Source: Halovulum dunhuangense (lineage in GTDB: Bacteria; Pseudomonadota; Alphaproteobacteria; Rhodobacterales; Rhodobacteraceae). Taken from it: a stretch of DNA of 64,000 nucleotides. Positions 10,193 through 19,999 of this stretch are shown here, piece by piece. Each line of letters opens with the position of its first letter. Position 1 is the stretch's first letter. The translations under genes and the position numbers were made by a program. The notes under the pieces are model-generated. The model made no database searches. It was not told the origin of the DNA and saw nothing but the letters and a program-made list of their open reading frames with translations. The stretch is taken from NCBI RefSeq assembly GCF_013093415.1, contig NZ_JABFBC010000001.1:124001-188000 (forward strand), given 5' to 3'.

Positions 10193-11107
10193 TCAGCGCG
10201 GCGGCGTCAGCCAGGCGGCCCCCCGCACGCCGGAACTGTCGCCATGCATGTTGGGCACCAGCCGCGTGTTGAACTTGTCGCCAAAGACATGCGGCCGGAT
10301 CAGCGGCGGCACCGTCTCGTAGAAGCGATCGACATTGGACAACCCGCCGCCCAGCACGATCACGTCGGGGTCGAGCACGTTGATGATCACAGCCAGCGAC
10401 CGGCCCAGCCGGTCCTCGAACCGCTGCAGCGTCTCCTCGGCCGCCGAATCGCCCTGCCTGGCCAGTGCGATCACCTCAGGCGCCGATGGCCCGTCCTTGG
10501 GGTCGATCCCCAGCCTGCGCGCATGGTCCGCGGCCAGGCTCGGCCCGGACAGCCAGGCCTCGGTGTGACCGGGACGGCCGCAGGAACACAGGGGGCCCGG
10601 GCGCTCGTCGTCGCATGGATCGGGCAACGGAATATGGCCCCACTCGCCGCCGATGGCGTTGATCCCCTCGATCAGCCGGCCCTCGACCGCGATGCCGCCG
10701 CCGACCCCGGTGCCGAGGATCGCGCCGAACACCACTTTCGCCCCCGCCCCCGCGCCGTCCACCGCCTCGGACAGCGCAAAGCAGTTGGCGTCGTTCGCAA
10801 CCGCCACGGGACGGTCCAGCGCCGCCCGCAGATCGCCCCTCAGGTCGCGTCCGTGAAGCCAGACCGAATTGCCCATCGAGACATGCCCCGTGTCGCGATC
10901 GACAGATCCGGGAACGCCTATTCCCACGGTCTCGGCACGCTGGCCCGCCTCTGTCTCCAGCCGCTGCATCAACTCCCGGATCGCCGAGATCCCGCCCTCG
11001 TAATCGAACCGCGGCGTCGGCACCCGCCCCTGGGCCAGCGTCCGCCCGGCCTCATCCAGCGCGATACCGGCAATCTTGGTGCCGCCGTAATCGAAGCCTA
11101 TGCGCAT
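10193..11107 (-). CDS. ROK family sugar kinase
   Basis: 304-residue ROK-family kinase that would phosphorylate a hexose or amino sugar with ATP. The N-terminal phosphate motif is FDYGGTKIAG, followed by VANDANCFALSEA and GTGVGGGI (second phosphate loop). The ROK zinc site is present as HIPLPDP with CSCGRPGHTEAWLSG, and the catalytic Asp is in the NDAN segment. The closest functional classes are fructokinase, glucokinase or N-acetylglucosamine kinase; the sequence alone does not separate them. No DNA-binding domain precedes it, so it is an enzyme and not a ROK repressor. It is divergent from a polysaccharide-related gene pair and lies far from the agl operon. Confidence 0.88.
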   Translation of the reverse strand: MRIGFDYGGTKIAGIALDEAGRTLAQGRVPTPRFDYEGGISAIRELMQRLETEAGQRAETVGIGVPGSVDRDTGHVSMGNSVWLHGRDLRGDLRAALDRPVAVANDANCFALSEAVDGAGAGAKVVFGAILGTGVGGGIAVEGRLIEGINAIGGEWGHIPLPDPCDDERPGPLCSCGRPGHTEAWLSGPSLAADHARRLGIDPKDGPSAPEVIALARQGDSAAEETLQRFEDRLGRSLAVIINVLDPDVIVLGGGLSNVDRFYETVPPLIRPHVFGDKFNTRLVPNMHGDSSGVRGAAWLTPPR

Positions 11108-11124
11108 GAATGTCCCTCTGCCGT

Positions 11125-11152
11125 TTGCCGTCGTGGACGCGGCATATATAAG
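11125..11152 (+). promoter_or_regulatory. candidate sigma-70 promoter for the DUF115-like gene
   Basis: TTGCCG at 11125-11130 and TATAAG at 11147-11152 are separated by 16 bp in the gap between the divergent ROK kinase and the downstream pair. The TATATAA island could also supply the -10 of the divergent gene. Assigned by eye; no start-site data. Confidence 0.4.
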
Positions 11153-11274
11153 AACCCGATCTCTCCGACCGATAAAGAGTTGCCCGTGCCCCGCAACCGC
11201 CCCCTGACGAGAACGATGGTCAGCCTTGGTACCCGGCTCATCAATGGCTCACGTCTGGCACATGCGCAAGACTG

Positions 11275-12066
11275 GTGGCCCGGACTGGCGATCTCCGAGG
11301 ACCGGACGCACCTTGTCTATCGCGCAGGTCCGTCTGCGACCTGCTGCCGGCGGATGTCCTGGGGCAGGTGATCGAAAGTGCCGTGACGATCATAGGCTCG
11401 GGTCCGTCGCTACGCGACCAGCGGATCGAGGCCCTCGGGCCGGAACCTGCGGTCTGCCTTAACGGCGCAATAAGCCTGCGCGACAGGCTGGCCGGCCCCG
11501 TCATGCTGGCGGTGGAGGATGAGCGCTTCGTGTGGGCGCACCTCGACATGATGCGTGACTGCCTGAACCAAGACGATATTTGCCTGTTCTCCACCTCGGT
11601 GCTGCGCGCCCTGTGCGAGCAGGACATCAGCTGGCTGTCGCAGCGACGGGTCGTGCATGTGGACAACCTGCGGAAACCCTACCGGCAGCCCCGGCGGAGC
11701 ATTGCGGATATCGCCAAGAACGCCTTCATCCTGAGCGATGGACAGGCAGCGCTGTCACGCTCACCCGGCATGGGCGTCGTCCCGGCGGGAAGCGTTGCGG
11801 TGACCGCACTCCAATTCGCCATGGCGTCCGCCCGGAGGATCGGGGTGGCCGGCGTCGATCTGCGCAACGCGGATGCGCCGCGCTTCTACGAAAAGCCGGG
11901 CGCCACCGCCTGGTCGGGGATCGCCGACGCCGCCGACCGCGTTACCGCGCATTTCGCGCTGGCGGCTACTGTGGTAGAAATCGAATGCTATTCCCCCGTC
12001 TCCGCGCTGATCGACGCCGGAATTCCTTACGTCGCGCGACTGGAAAGGGGGGCGCCGCCGTGCTGA
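11275..12066 (+). CDS. DUF115-like protein of polysaccharide biosynthesis, probable frameshift near 5' end
   Basis: The open frame starts at GTG 11275 and gives 263 residues. From about residue 20 it reads like the DUF115/MptE-like family found with motility or capsule glycosylation genes: TIIGSGPSLRDQRIE, AVCLNGAISL, AVEDERFVWAH and later GVAGVDLRNADAPRFYEKPG. The first 15-20 residues of this frame look non-coding (rare codons CGA, GGA, CTA). A better N terminus (MVSLGTRLINGS to THLVYRAG) lies in the +2-type frame from GTG 11187 or ATG 11217 and joins near 11321-11331, where one base seems missing. The gene may therefore be a frameshifted gene or contain a sequence error. It overlaps the next gene by 7 nt. 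Exact activity is unknown. Confidence 0.6.
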   Translation: MARTGDLRGPDAPCLSRRSVCDLLPADVLGQVIESAVTIIGSGPSLRDQRIEALGPEPAVCLNGAISLRDRLAGPVMLAVEDERFVWAHLDMMRDCLNQDDICLFSTSVLRALCEQDISWLSQRRVVHVDNLRKPYRQPRRSIADIAKNAFILSDGQAALSRSPGMGVVPAGSVAVTALQFAMASARRIGVAGVDLRNADAPRFYEKPGATAWSGIADAADRVTAHFALAATVVEIECYSPVSALIDAGIPYVARLERGAPPC

Positions 12067-13073
12067 ACGCTGTTCTTCTGAACGATACAACGCCGGACAA
12101 TCACCACGGCTGCCTGCGGGTGATCGAAGTGATCCGGCGAAAGTCCGAGCGCAGCGGGATCCGCCTGATCGCAACCGCAAAGGTCCGCGAGGACTGGACC
12201 CGCTCCGCTCCCTTCCTCGAGGCGATGCGTCAGGCGGATCTTGTCTTGATCAACGGCGAGGGCACGCTTCATCACGGCACGCCGCATGGCGAAAGGCTGC
12301 TGTCGGTCGTCCAGCATCCGGCGCGTGGCGGAAAACCCGTGCATCTTCTGAACGCCATGTACCAGGAGAACCCCGACGCCTGGGGTGCCAACCTTGCCCT
12401 GATGAGCAGCGTCACCGCACGGGACAGCCGGAGTGCCGCGGCACTCTCGCGCCTGCTTGGCCGCCAGATCGACTGGATGCCCGACCTTACACTCTGCGAC
12501 GGAAGCCTCGCGACTGACGCGCCCCGCGAAGGCATTATTCTTGGCGACAGCGTGCTCAAGCCGGTGTCCCGCGCATTGGCGGAAATGAGCCTCGAAGCCG
12601 AGGGGCGCAGGCTTGTCCCGATCCTGAAAAGCCTGAAGGCGCAGAAAGGACGGACCGCCCCTGGCCGGCTGTTGCGCCGGCTGCACGTGGCCGTGCACGC
12701 AAGGGCCTATCACCGGCGCTACCCGTCGCTTCAGATTCCACAAACGCCGGAAGCCTATGCCGCGGCTCTATCAGCCGCGCGGCTTCATGTAACCGGAAGG
12801 TTCCACGGCGTATGCTTCTCGCTTCTGACGGAAACGCCCTTCCTCGCGATAGGCTCGAACTCCTGGAAGATGGAGGCGCTGGTGAGCGATCTCGGGCTTG
12901 ACCGCACACGCATCATGAGTTTGGACGCCACGCGTGCGGCTCTGGTATCAGACCGGGGTTTCGATTTCACCGAAAACGAGCGGAGCGCGATCCGCAGCCA
13001 ACTCGCCGCTGCCAGCAGCAACGCCGACATACTGTTCAACGCAATCGCCGCGTCAGCGCAAGGCAGAGTCTGA
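12060..13073 (+). CDS. polysaccharide pyruvyl transferase family protein
   Basis: 337 residues from GTG 12060, which overlaps the end of the upstream gene by 7 nt; the frame is open further upstream but that part is antisense-like and outside the family. The PF04230-type fold is recognisable from LNDTTPDNHHGCLRV at the N terminus, VLINGEGTLHH (family motif NGEGxxHH) and the C-terminal VTGRFHGVCFSLLTETPFLAIGSNSWKMEAL. Members transfer pyruvyl from PEP to sugars or are related capsule enzymes. Pairing with a DUF115-like gene suggests a surface-glycan modification cassette. Base composition is slightly less GC-rich than the housekeeping genes around it, as common for such cassettes. Confidence 0.8.
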   Translation: MLNAVLLNDTTPDNHHGCLRVIEVIRRKSERSGIRLIATAKVREDWTRSAPFLEAMRQADLVLINGEGTLHHGTPHGERLLSVVQHPARGGKPVHLLNAMYQENPDAWGANLALMSSVTARDSRSAAALSRLLGRQIDWMPDLTLCDGSLATDAPREGIILGDSVLKPVSRALAEMSLEAEGRRLVPILKSLKAQKGRTAPGRLLRRLHVAVHARAYHRRYPSLQIPQTPEAYAAALSAARLHVTGRFHGVCFSLLTETPFLAIGSNSWKMEALVSDLGLDRTRIMSLDATRAALVSDRGFDFTENERSAIRSQLAAASSNADILFNAIAASAQGRV

Positions 13074-13081
13074 ACGCAGAA

Positions 13082-13103
13082 CGCCGCGGGAGGGCCCGCG
13101 GCG
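13082..13103 (+). terminator. 9-bp hairpin between convergent genes
   Basis: CGCCGCGGG (13082-13090) and CCCGCGGCG (13095-13103) form a perfect stem with loop AGGG. On the plus strand it is followed by tccatgtttt, so it best fits a terminator for the pyruvyl transferase gene, and may also stop pnp transcription from the other side. Confidence 0.6.
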
Positions 13104-13132
13104 TCCATGTTTTCAAAAGGGTCAGGAAAGGC

Positions 13133-15259
<2,127 letters not shown>

Positions 15260-15415
15260 GAAGTATCCTCTCGGCGGACCCCGCCCCTTGGCGGGCCGCC
15301 CGTGTCCCCCGGTTTCATCTCATCCTTGGCATCCGGCCCGGGGACGGGGGCCGGCAGCCTGACGAACATGTGCCGCGTTCCATTGGGTGCGCGGCACCGC
15401 ACCCCTGATGCAGAA

Positions 15416-15443
15416 GCGGCGCGCCCCCTGTGGAACGCGCCGC
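15416..15443 (-). terminator. hairpin between rpsO and pnp
   Basis: GCGGCGCG (15416-15423) and CGCGCCGC (15436-15443) form an 8-bp stem with a 12-nt loop just after the rpsO stop. There is no clear U-tract on the minus strand, so it may be an attenuator or an RNase processing site controlling pnp, as in other rpsO-pnp operons. Confidence 0.5.
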
Positions 15444-15453
15444 GCTGCAGCTC

Positions 15454-15723
15454 TTACCGGCGGATGCCGAGCTTGCCGATGAGGTCCTGGTAGCGGGCCT
15501 CATCCTTGCGCTTCACATAATCCAGAAGCTTGCGGCGCTGGGCGACCAGCTTCAGCAGACCGCGGCGCGAATGGTTGTCCTTCGCGTGGGTCTTGAAGTG
15601 CTCGGTCAGCGTGGTGATACGGCTGGTCAGGATCGCGATCTGCACGTCCGCCGAACCGGTATCCCCGTCCTTGTTTCCGTATTCCTTGATGAGCTGGCTT
15701 TTCAGCTCGGGCGTGATCGACAT
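15454..15723 (-). CDS. rpsO: 30S ribosomal protein S15
   Basis: 89 residues, the exact usual length of S15. Family sequence is visible throughout: [35 protein letters not shown] and the C-terminal LGIRR. S15 binds the central domain of 16S rRNA early in small-subunit assembly. A good AGGAG-type site (from plus-strand gctcctt at 15729) precedes the ATG. It is the first gene of the rpsO-pnp unit. Confidence 0.98.
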   Translation of the reverse strand: MSITPELKSQLIKEYGNKDGDTGSADVQIAILTSRITTLTEHFKTHAKDNHSRRGLLKLVAQRRKLLDYVKRKDEARYQDLIGKLGIRR

Positions 15724-15960
15724 CGGGTTGCTCCTTCTGTCCGGGCGTTTCTGGTGCCGACGTCGGGCGGCCTCAGCCGGGATGTCGTCCAGCCGGGTCT
15801 ATTCCAACGCCGCGCAGCGCAGAGCCAGAAGGGTCCACGCCACGCGGCGCTTATGCATCAAAACCGCGCCGAAGGGAAGCCCGGATCGGCGGCCCCTCGT
15901 CGCGCCCATGTGAGCGGTCCGGGGATGATCGCCGCCGGGCGCCGGGCTATAACGCAGGAC

Positions 15961-16947
15961 ATGGAACGACGCATTTTCATCGCCGGGTCCGCCGCGGCCC
16001 TTGCCCTTGCCCATCCGCTGCGCGCCGCGGGCCCGGGCCCCGCGCTGGACGCGGCCGCCGGCTTCGACGAGCTGCGCGCCATCGTCATGCTGAAGAACGG
16101 CATCGAGACGGCGGCGCGGGGCTACAACGGCTTCACGCCCGACCGCGCCACCAACATCAAGTCCGCCTCGAAGTCGATCATCTCCGGCCTTGTCGGCATG
16201 GCGATCGACCGCGGCCTGCTGGAGGGGCCGGACCAGCCCATCGCGCCGCTGTTGCGCGACCAGCTGCCACGCGATCCCGACCCGCGGATCGAGCGCGTCA
16301 CCATCGGGCACCTGCTGTCCATGCAGGCGGGGCTGGAACGCACCTCGGGCCGGAATTACGGCCGCTGGGTGTCCAGCGGCAACTGGGTGCGCGCAGCCCT
16401 TTCGGTGCCCTTCGTGGACGAGCCTGGCGGCGGAATGCTCTATTCCACCGGCTCCAGCCATATCCTTGCGGCGATCCTGACGCGGGTGGGTGGGCGCAGC
16501 CTGCTGGCGCTGGCGCGCGACTGGCTGGCCCCTCTGGACGGGTTCGAGATCACCGGCTGGGACCGCGACCCGCAGGGCATCTACATGGGCGGCAACCAGA
16601 TGGCGATGAGCACCCGCTCGCTGGCCGCCTGGGGCGCGCTCTATGAACGCGGCGGGGTCACGGCGGATGGCACGCGGCTTCTGTCGCAGGCCTGGATCGA
16701 CGCCACATGGACCCGGCGCACACGCTCGGTCTTTCACCGCGACGGCTACGGCTACGGCTGGTTCTCGCGCCAGATGGGCGGGGCGGAAACGTGGTACGGC
16801 TGGGGCTATGGCGGGCAGATGCTCTATGTCACGCCGGCGCGCGGCACGGTCATTGCGATCACGTCCGACCCGGACCGCCCATCGGCGCGCACGGGCTACC
16901 GCGACGCGCTTCACGGCCTGGCCGAGCAGCTTCTGACCGAGGCCTGA
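15961..16947 (+). CDS. serine hydrolase, beta-lactamase/class C family, exported
   Basis: 328 residues from ATG 15961. The N terminus MERRIFIAGSAAALALAHPLRA looks like a short signal peptide with a basic start. The penicillin-binding-protein-like active site is S68-x-x-K71 (SASKS), followed by HLLSMQAGLERT and a YST motif where YxN is usual. WGYGGQMLYV near the C terminus corresponds to the KTG/HxG-type strand region. Such proteins are esterases, D-aminopeptidases or 6-aminohexanoate-dimer-hydrolase-like enzymes; the substrate cannot be chosen. The frame is open back to 15430 but that is antisense to rpsO. It is followed 3 nt later by a GNAT gene and is probably cotranscribed with it. Confidence 0.85.
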   Translation: MERRIFIAGSAAALALAHPLRAAGPGPALDAAAGFDELRAIVMLKNGIETAARGYNGFTPDRATNIKSASKSIISGLVGMAIDRGLLEGPDQPIAPLLRDQLPRDPDPRIERVTIGHLLSMQAGLERTSGRNYGRWVSSGNWVRAALSVPFVDEPGGGMLYSTGSSHILAAILTRVGGRSLLALARDWLAPLDGFEITGWDRDPQGIYMGGNQMAMSTRSLAAWGALYERGGVTADGTRLLSQAWIDATWTRRTRSVFHRDGYGYGWFSRQMGGAETWYGWGYGGQMLYVTPARGTVIAITSDPDRPSARTGYRDALHGLAEQLLTEA

Positions 16948-16950
16948 GCC

Positions 16951-17421
16951 ATGTCCGCCGCGATCCGCCCCTTCCGGCCCGAGGATGCGGCCGCGCTGGC
17001 GGCGCTGTTCCACCGCGCGGTGACGCAAGGCGCGGCCGCCTTCTACGACGACGCGCAGCGCGCCGCCTGGTCGCCCGCACCGCCCGACGCCGAAAGCTTC
17101 GCCGCACGGCTTGCGCCGCAGACGGTGTTCGTCGCCGCGGAAGAGGGCGCGGCCCTTGGCTTCATGTCGCTGACCGGCGCGGGACATCTCGACATGGCCT
17201 TCGTCGCGCCCGAACGGATGGGAACCGGGTTGGCCGGCCAGCTTTACGACCATGTCGAACGGGCGGCGCTGAAGGCGGGGCATGCCCGCCTGACCACCGA
17301 TGCCAGCCACCCGGCGCGACGCTTCTTCGCGCGGCGGGGCTGGCGCGTCCTGCGCCGGCAGGCCCCGGTGCGCAACGGCGTCGCGCTGACCAACTTCGCG
17401 ATGGAAAAGCGGCTGAGCTGA
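16951..17421 (+). CDS. GNAT family N-acetyltransferase
   Basis: 156 residues. N-terminal IRPFRPEDAAALAALFHRAV is the first strand/helix of the GNAT fold, and the acetyl-CoA segment is MAFVAPERMGTGLAGQLYDHVERAA (the V-x-P-x-x-x-G-x-G-x-A variant). The C-terminal ARRFFARRGWRVLRRQ matches the usual F-x-x-x-G-W strand. The acceptor substrate is unknown. It begins 3 nt after the serine hydrolase stop and its end is 6 nt from a convergent membrane-protein gene. Confidence 0.87.
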   Translation: MSAAIRPFRPEDAAALAALFHRAVTQGAAAFYDDAQRAAWSPAPPDAESFAARLAPQTVFVAAEEGAALGFMSLTGAGHLDMAFVAPERMGTGLAGQLYDHVERAALKAGHARLTTDASHPARRFFARRGWRVLRRQAPVRNGVALTNFAMEKRLS

Positions 17422-17427
17422 GCCCGG

Positions 17428-18090
17428 TCAGGCGCCAAGCGCCCAGATCAGGATTGGCACCGGCGAGACGGCGACAGCCACCGCGGCCAGAAAGCCGGGG
17501 ATATTGAACAGCCGGCTCATGCCGGCGGCCAGCGCGATCCCGCCGCCACCGCCCAGGATGGCGTTGCCCGGCATGTTGAGCGCCAGCGCCAGCGCAAGAT
17601 AGCGCCGCCGCAGCAGCATCGCCCCCCAGCCCTGTGGCGCGGACCGCAGCAGCAGCTCGAGCCGCGCCGCGCTGTCGAGCGGATCGAGCCGCAGAAGATG
17701 CGTCTCCAGCCGGGCCAGCCCCAGACGCCGGGCCAGCCGCGCAAGCACCTGCGCGGGGATCAGCCGGCCGCACAGGAACGACAGGCTCAGCCCCGCCACC
17801 GTGGCAAGATAGACGAAGGGCGCCGCCATCGCGCCGAACATCGTCAGTAGCCCGAGCCCGATCTCCACGCCCGGCACGAAGGGCAGGGCCAGCAGCACCG
17901 CGTAAAGCGCGCAGGCAAGCGCGATCCCCAGTGCCAGCCGGTCCGATGCGGCGGGCGCAAGATCGGCCACCAGCCGCGCCAGGACCGGCCCGAGGATCAT
18001 GTTCAGCGCAAGGACGCACCCCACGAGCGCGACCAGCCCAAGTGCTACGGCGCGCCACGAGGACGCGCCCTGGGAAATATGCCGGATCAT
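17428..18090 (-). CDS. TVP38/DedA-like (SNARE-associated) membrane protein
   Basis: 220 residues from ATG 18090 (minus-strand AGGTGGG precedes it). At least five hydrophobic segments are visible, at about 17-37, 56-80, 84-110 and two near the C terminus. The central FVPGVEIGLGLLTMFG and the later ALNMPGNAILGGGGGIALAAG resemble the re-entrant glycine/proline segments of the TVP38/TMEM64/DedA superfamily, which are thought to move lipids or protons. Similarity is by pattern only, so the family call is tentative; the membrane location is firm. Confidence 0.65.
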   Translation of the reverse strand: MIRHISQGASSWRAVALGLVALVGCVLALNMILGPVLARLVADLAPAASDRLALGIALACALYAVLLALPFVPGVEIGLGLLTMFGAMAAPFVYLATVAGLSLSFLCGRLIPAQVLARLARRLGLARLETHLLRLDPLDSAARLELLLRSAPQGWGAMLLRRRYLALALALNMPGNAILGGGGGIALAAGMSRLFNIPGFLAAVAVAVSPVPILIWALGA

Positions 18091-18182
18091 GCCACCCACC
18101 TGCGATCGGACCCGCAGCCTACTCCGCTTCCGCGCCGCGCGATAGTGCACCCGCGGCAGGGTTCCGCCCCCCGCATGCGAAA

Positions 18183-18206
18183 ACGGGCCCGCATCCGCAG
18201 GCCCGT
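18183..18206 (-). terminator. rho-independent terminator downstream of the DUF1127 gene
   Basis: On the minus strand, ACGGGCC (18206-18200) pairs with GGCCCGT (18189-18183) around a 10-nt loop and runs into TTTT (18183-18180). It terminates the DUF1127 transcript after the tandem repeats. Confidence 0.75.
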
Positions 18207-18232
18207 CAGGGAATTCCGGTCGATCTGGTGTC

Positions 18233-18302
18233 TCAGGCGCCGTAGACGGCGTTTCGGCTCAGGCGCCGTAGACGGCGTTTCGTCTCAGGCGCCGTAGACG
18301 GC
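18233..18302 (-). repeat. 26-bp tandem repeat made from the 3' end of the DUF1127 gene
   Basis: The last 18 nt of the DUF1127 gene (codons for AVYGA plus the stop) occur three times: 18302-18285, 18276-18259 and 18250-18233 on the minus strand. Linkers of 8 nt (gacgaaac, gccgaaac) separate them. Only the first copy is in the gene; the other two lie in the 3' untranslated region before the terminator. The 18-mers are identical, so the duplication is recent or kept uniform. Confidence 0.9.
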
Positions 18303-18449
18303 GCGGTGCGCGATGGCGCGGACATCGCCCTGATAGATGTCGAGGTCGAGCTTCACGTCCAGCGGCAGGCGCGACAGCGCGGCGACGGTGTGCTCATAGG
18401 CGGCGCGCTTGCGGATCGCGGTGACGATGCGGTTCAGAAAGGCTTTCAT
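18285..18449 (-). CDS. DUF1127-family small protein
   Basis: 54 residues, starting MKAFLNRIVTAIRKRAAY and ending IAHRAVYGA. This is the short alphaproteobacterial DUF1127 type: an Arg-rich amphipathic N-terminal helix and a C-terminal aromatic/basic tail. Family members are small RNA- or stress-associated proteins, and some in other alphaproteobacteria affect RNA turnover and phosphate or motility phenotypes; none of that is shown here. Its 3' end is repeated downstream. It stands alone, between a membrane-protein gene and an aminotransferase gene, with its own terminator. Confidence 0.82.
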   Translation of the reverse strand: MKAFLNRIVTAIRKRAAYEHTVAALSRLPLDVKLDLDIYQGDVRAIAHRAVYGA

Positions 18450-18601
18450 GTCGGTGCCCTTTCGGTTCGGTCGTGTCCGGGCCCATCCCGTTCACGCCCC
18501 CGATATGGCCCTGACGCAGCAGGGCGACAACGCCCCCGACACGAAAGCCGCCTTGCGTCCTGCGCATGGCTATCACCGTACCGCCATGCGCCGGCGACGG
18601 G

Positions 18602-19921
18602 TCACAGGCAGGCGGCCAGCGCCGTCTCCAGCTTGTCGACCACTTCCGTCACCTGCTCGTCGCGCATGATGAAGGGCGGCGCCAGCAGGATGTGATCGCC
18701 ATGCCGCCCGTCGATCGTGCCCGACATCGGATAGCAGACCAGCCCCGCCTCGAAGGCGGCCTTCTTCAGCCGCGCGGCCAGCTTGTCCTTCGGATCGAAG
18801 GGATGCTTCGTCTCGCGGTCGGCGACCAGCTCGATGCCGCGGAACAGGCCCCGGCCGCGGATATCGCCCACATGCGGATGCTGGCCCAGCCGCGCGCGCA
18901 GCTCTCCGTCCAGCCGCTCGCCCAGCTCGCGCACCCGCGGGATCAGCCCCCGCCCGAGGATCGCGTTCACCACCGCAAGCCCCGCCGCGGTCGCGACCGG
19001 GTGGCCGATATAGGTGTGGCCGTGCTGGAAGAAGCCGGTCCCACCGGCGATCGCGTCATAAATCTGCCCCGAGCACAGCATCGCGCCGATCGGCTGGTAG
19101 CCCGCGCCCAGCCCTTTGGCGATGCACAGGATATCGGGGCGCACGCCGTCATGCTCGCAGGCGAAAAGATGCCCGGTGCGGCCCATGCCGCACATCACCT
19201 CGTCCAGGATCAGCAGCACGCCGTAGCGGTCGCAGATCTCGCGGATGCGGCGGAAATAGCCCTCCACCGCCGGAACCGCCCCGGCGGTCGCCCCCACCAC
19301 CGGCTCGGCCATGAAGGCCATCACCCGTTCGGGGCCGACGCGCAGGATCTCGTCCTCCAGCTCCTGGGCGGCGCGCTGGCCATAGGCCTCCACGCTCTCG
19401 CCGTCCTCGCGGCCGCGGTATTCGTAGCAGGGCGCGATATGGCTCACGTCGATCAGCAGCGGCCCGAACTGCGCCCGGCGCCATTCGTTCCCGCCGGCCG
19501 CCAGCGCGCCCAGCGTGTTGCCGTGATAGCTTTGCCGCCGCGCGATCAGGTGGTGCCGTTCCGGCTGGCCGATCTCGACGAAGTACTGCCGCGCCAGCTT
19601 GATCGCGGCTTCCGTCGCCTCGGACCCGCCAGAGACGAAATACACCCGCTCGATCCCCTCGGGCGCGTGGTCTATCAGCAGGTCCGCCAGCGCCTCGGCC
19701 GGTTCCGAGGTGAAGAAGCCGGTATGCGCAAAGGCCAGCTTGTCCAGCTGCGCCTTGATCGCCTCGGTTATCTCGGGATCGCCATGGCCAAGACAGGACA
19801 CCGCCGCGCCGCCCGAACCGTCGAAATAGCGCTTGCCTTTGCTGTCGATCAGGTAGCAGCCCTCGCCGCCGACGGCTGTGGGGGGCTGGACGTGGCAATG
19901 GCGGGGAAAGACATGGGACAT
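18602..19921 (-). CDS. class III PLP-dependent aminotransferase
   Basis: 439 residues of the acetylornithine/omega-aminotransferase superfamily. Visible are the N-terminal DSKGKRYFDGSGGAAV, the PLP-phosphate contact FVSGGSEATEAAIKLARQY, LLILDEVMCGMGRTG with the cofactor Asp, and the PLP lysine in CIAKGLGAGYQPIGA. Such enzymes transfer amino groups from omega-amines or amino acids to pyruvate or 2-oxoglutarate; the substrate is not readable and the context (DUF1127, fnrL) does not help. An AGGAGCG-type site precedes ATG 19921. Length is normal and the gene appears intact. Confidence 0.9.
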   Translation of the reverse strand: MSHVFPRHCHVQPPTAVGGEGCYLIDSKGKRYFDGSGGAAVSCLGHGDPEITEAIKAQLDKLAFAHTGFFTSEPAEALADLLIDHAPEGIERVYFVSGGSEATEAAIKLARQYFVEIGQPERHHLIARRQSYHGNTLGALAAGGNEWRRAQFGPLLIDVSHIAPCYEYRGREDGESVEAYGQRAAQELEDEILRVGPERVMAFMAEPVVGATAGAVPAVEGYFRRIREICDRYGVLLILDEVMCGMGRTGHLFACEHDGVRPDILCIAKGLGAGYQPIGAMLCSGQIYDAIAGGTGFFQHGHTYIGHPVATAAGLAVVNAILGRGLIPRVRELGERLDGELRARLGQHPHVGDIRGRGLFRGIELVADRETKHPFDPKDKLAARLKKAAFEAGLVCYPMSGTIDGRHGDHILLAPPFIMRDEQVTEVVDKLETALAACL

Positions 19922-19999
19922 GGCGGCGCTCCTTTCGGCTGGGATCGACGCTAGCGCCGCCGAAAGCAGGGATAAACCCCGGATCGCGGGCGGCCGGGC

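Noticed and set aside
10148-11371. Plus-strand 407-codon frame over the ROK kinase gene
   Set aside because: Most of it is antisense to the ROK kinase. Only its last ~60 codons (from 11187) are of interest, as the likely displaced N terminus of the DUF115-like gene.
15430-15960. Extended N terminus of the serine hydrolase
   Set aside because: The frame upstream of 15961 is antisense to rpsO and its leader; the ATG at 15961 gives a signal peptide.
18233-18302. CRISPR-like array
   Set aside because: The 26-bp units are direct copies of a gene 3' end with 8-nt linkers of almost constant sequence; there are no variable spacers and no cas genes.
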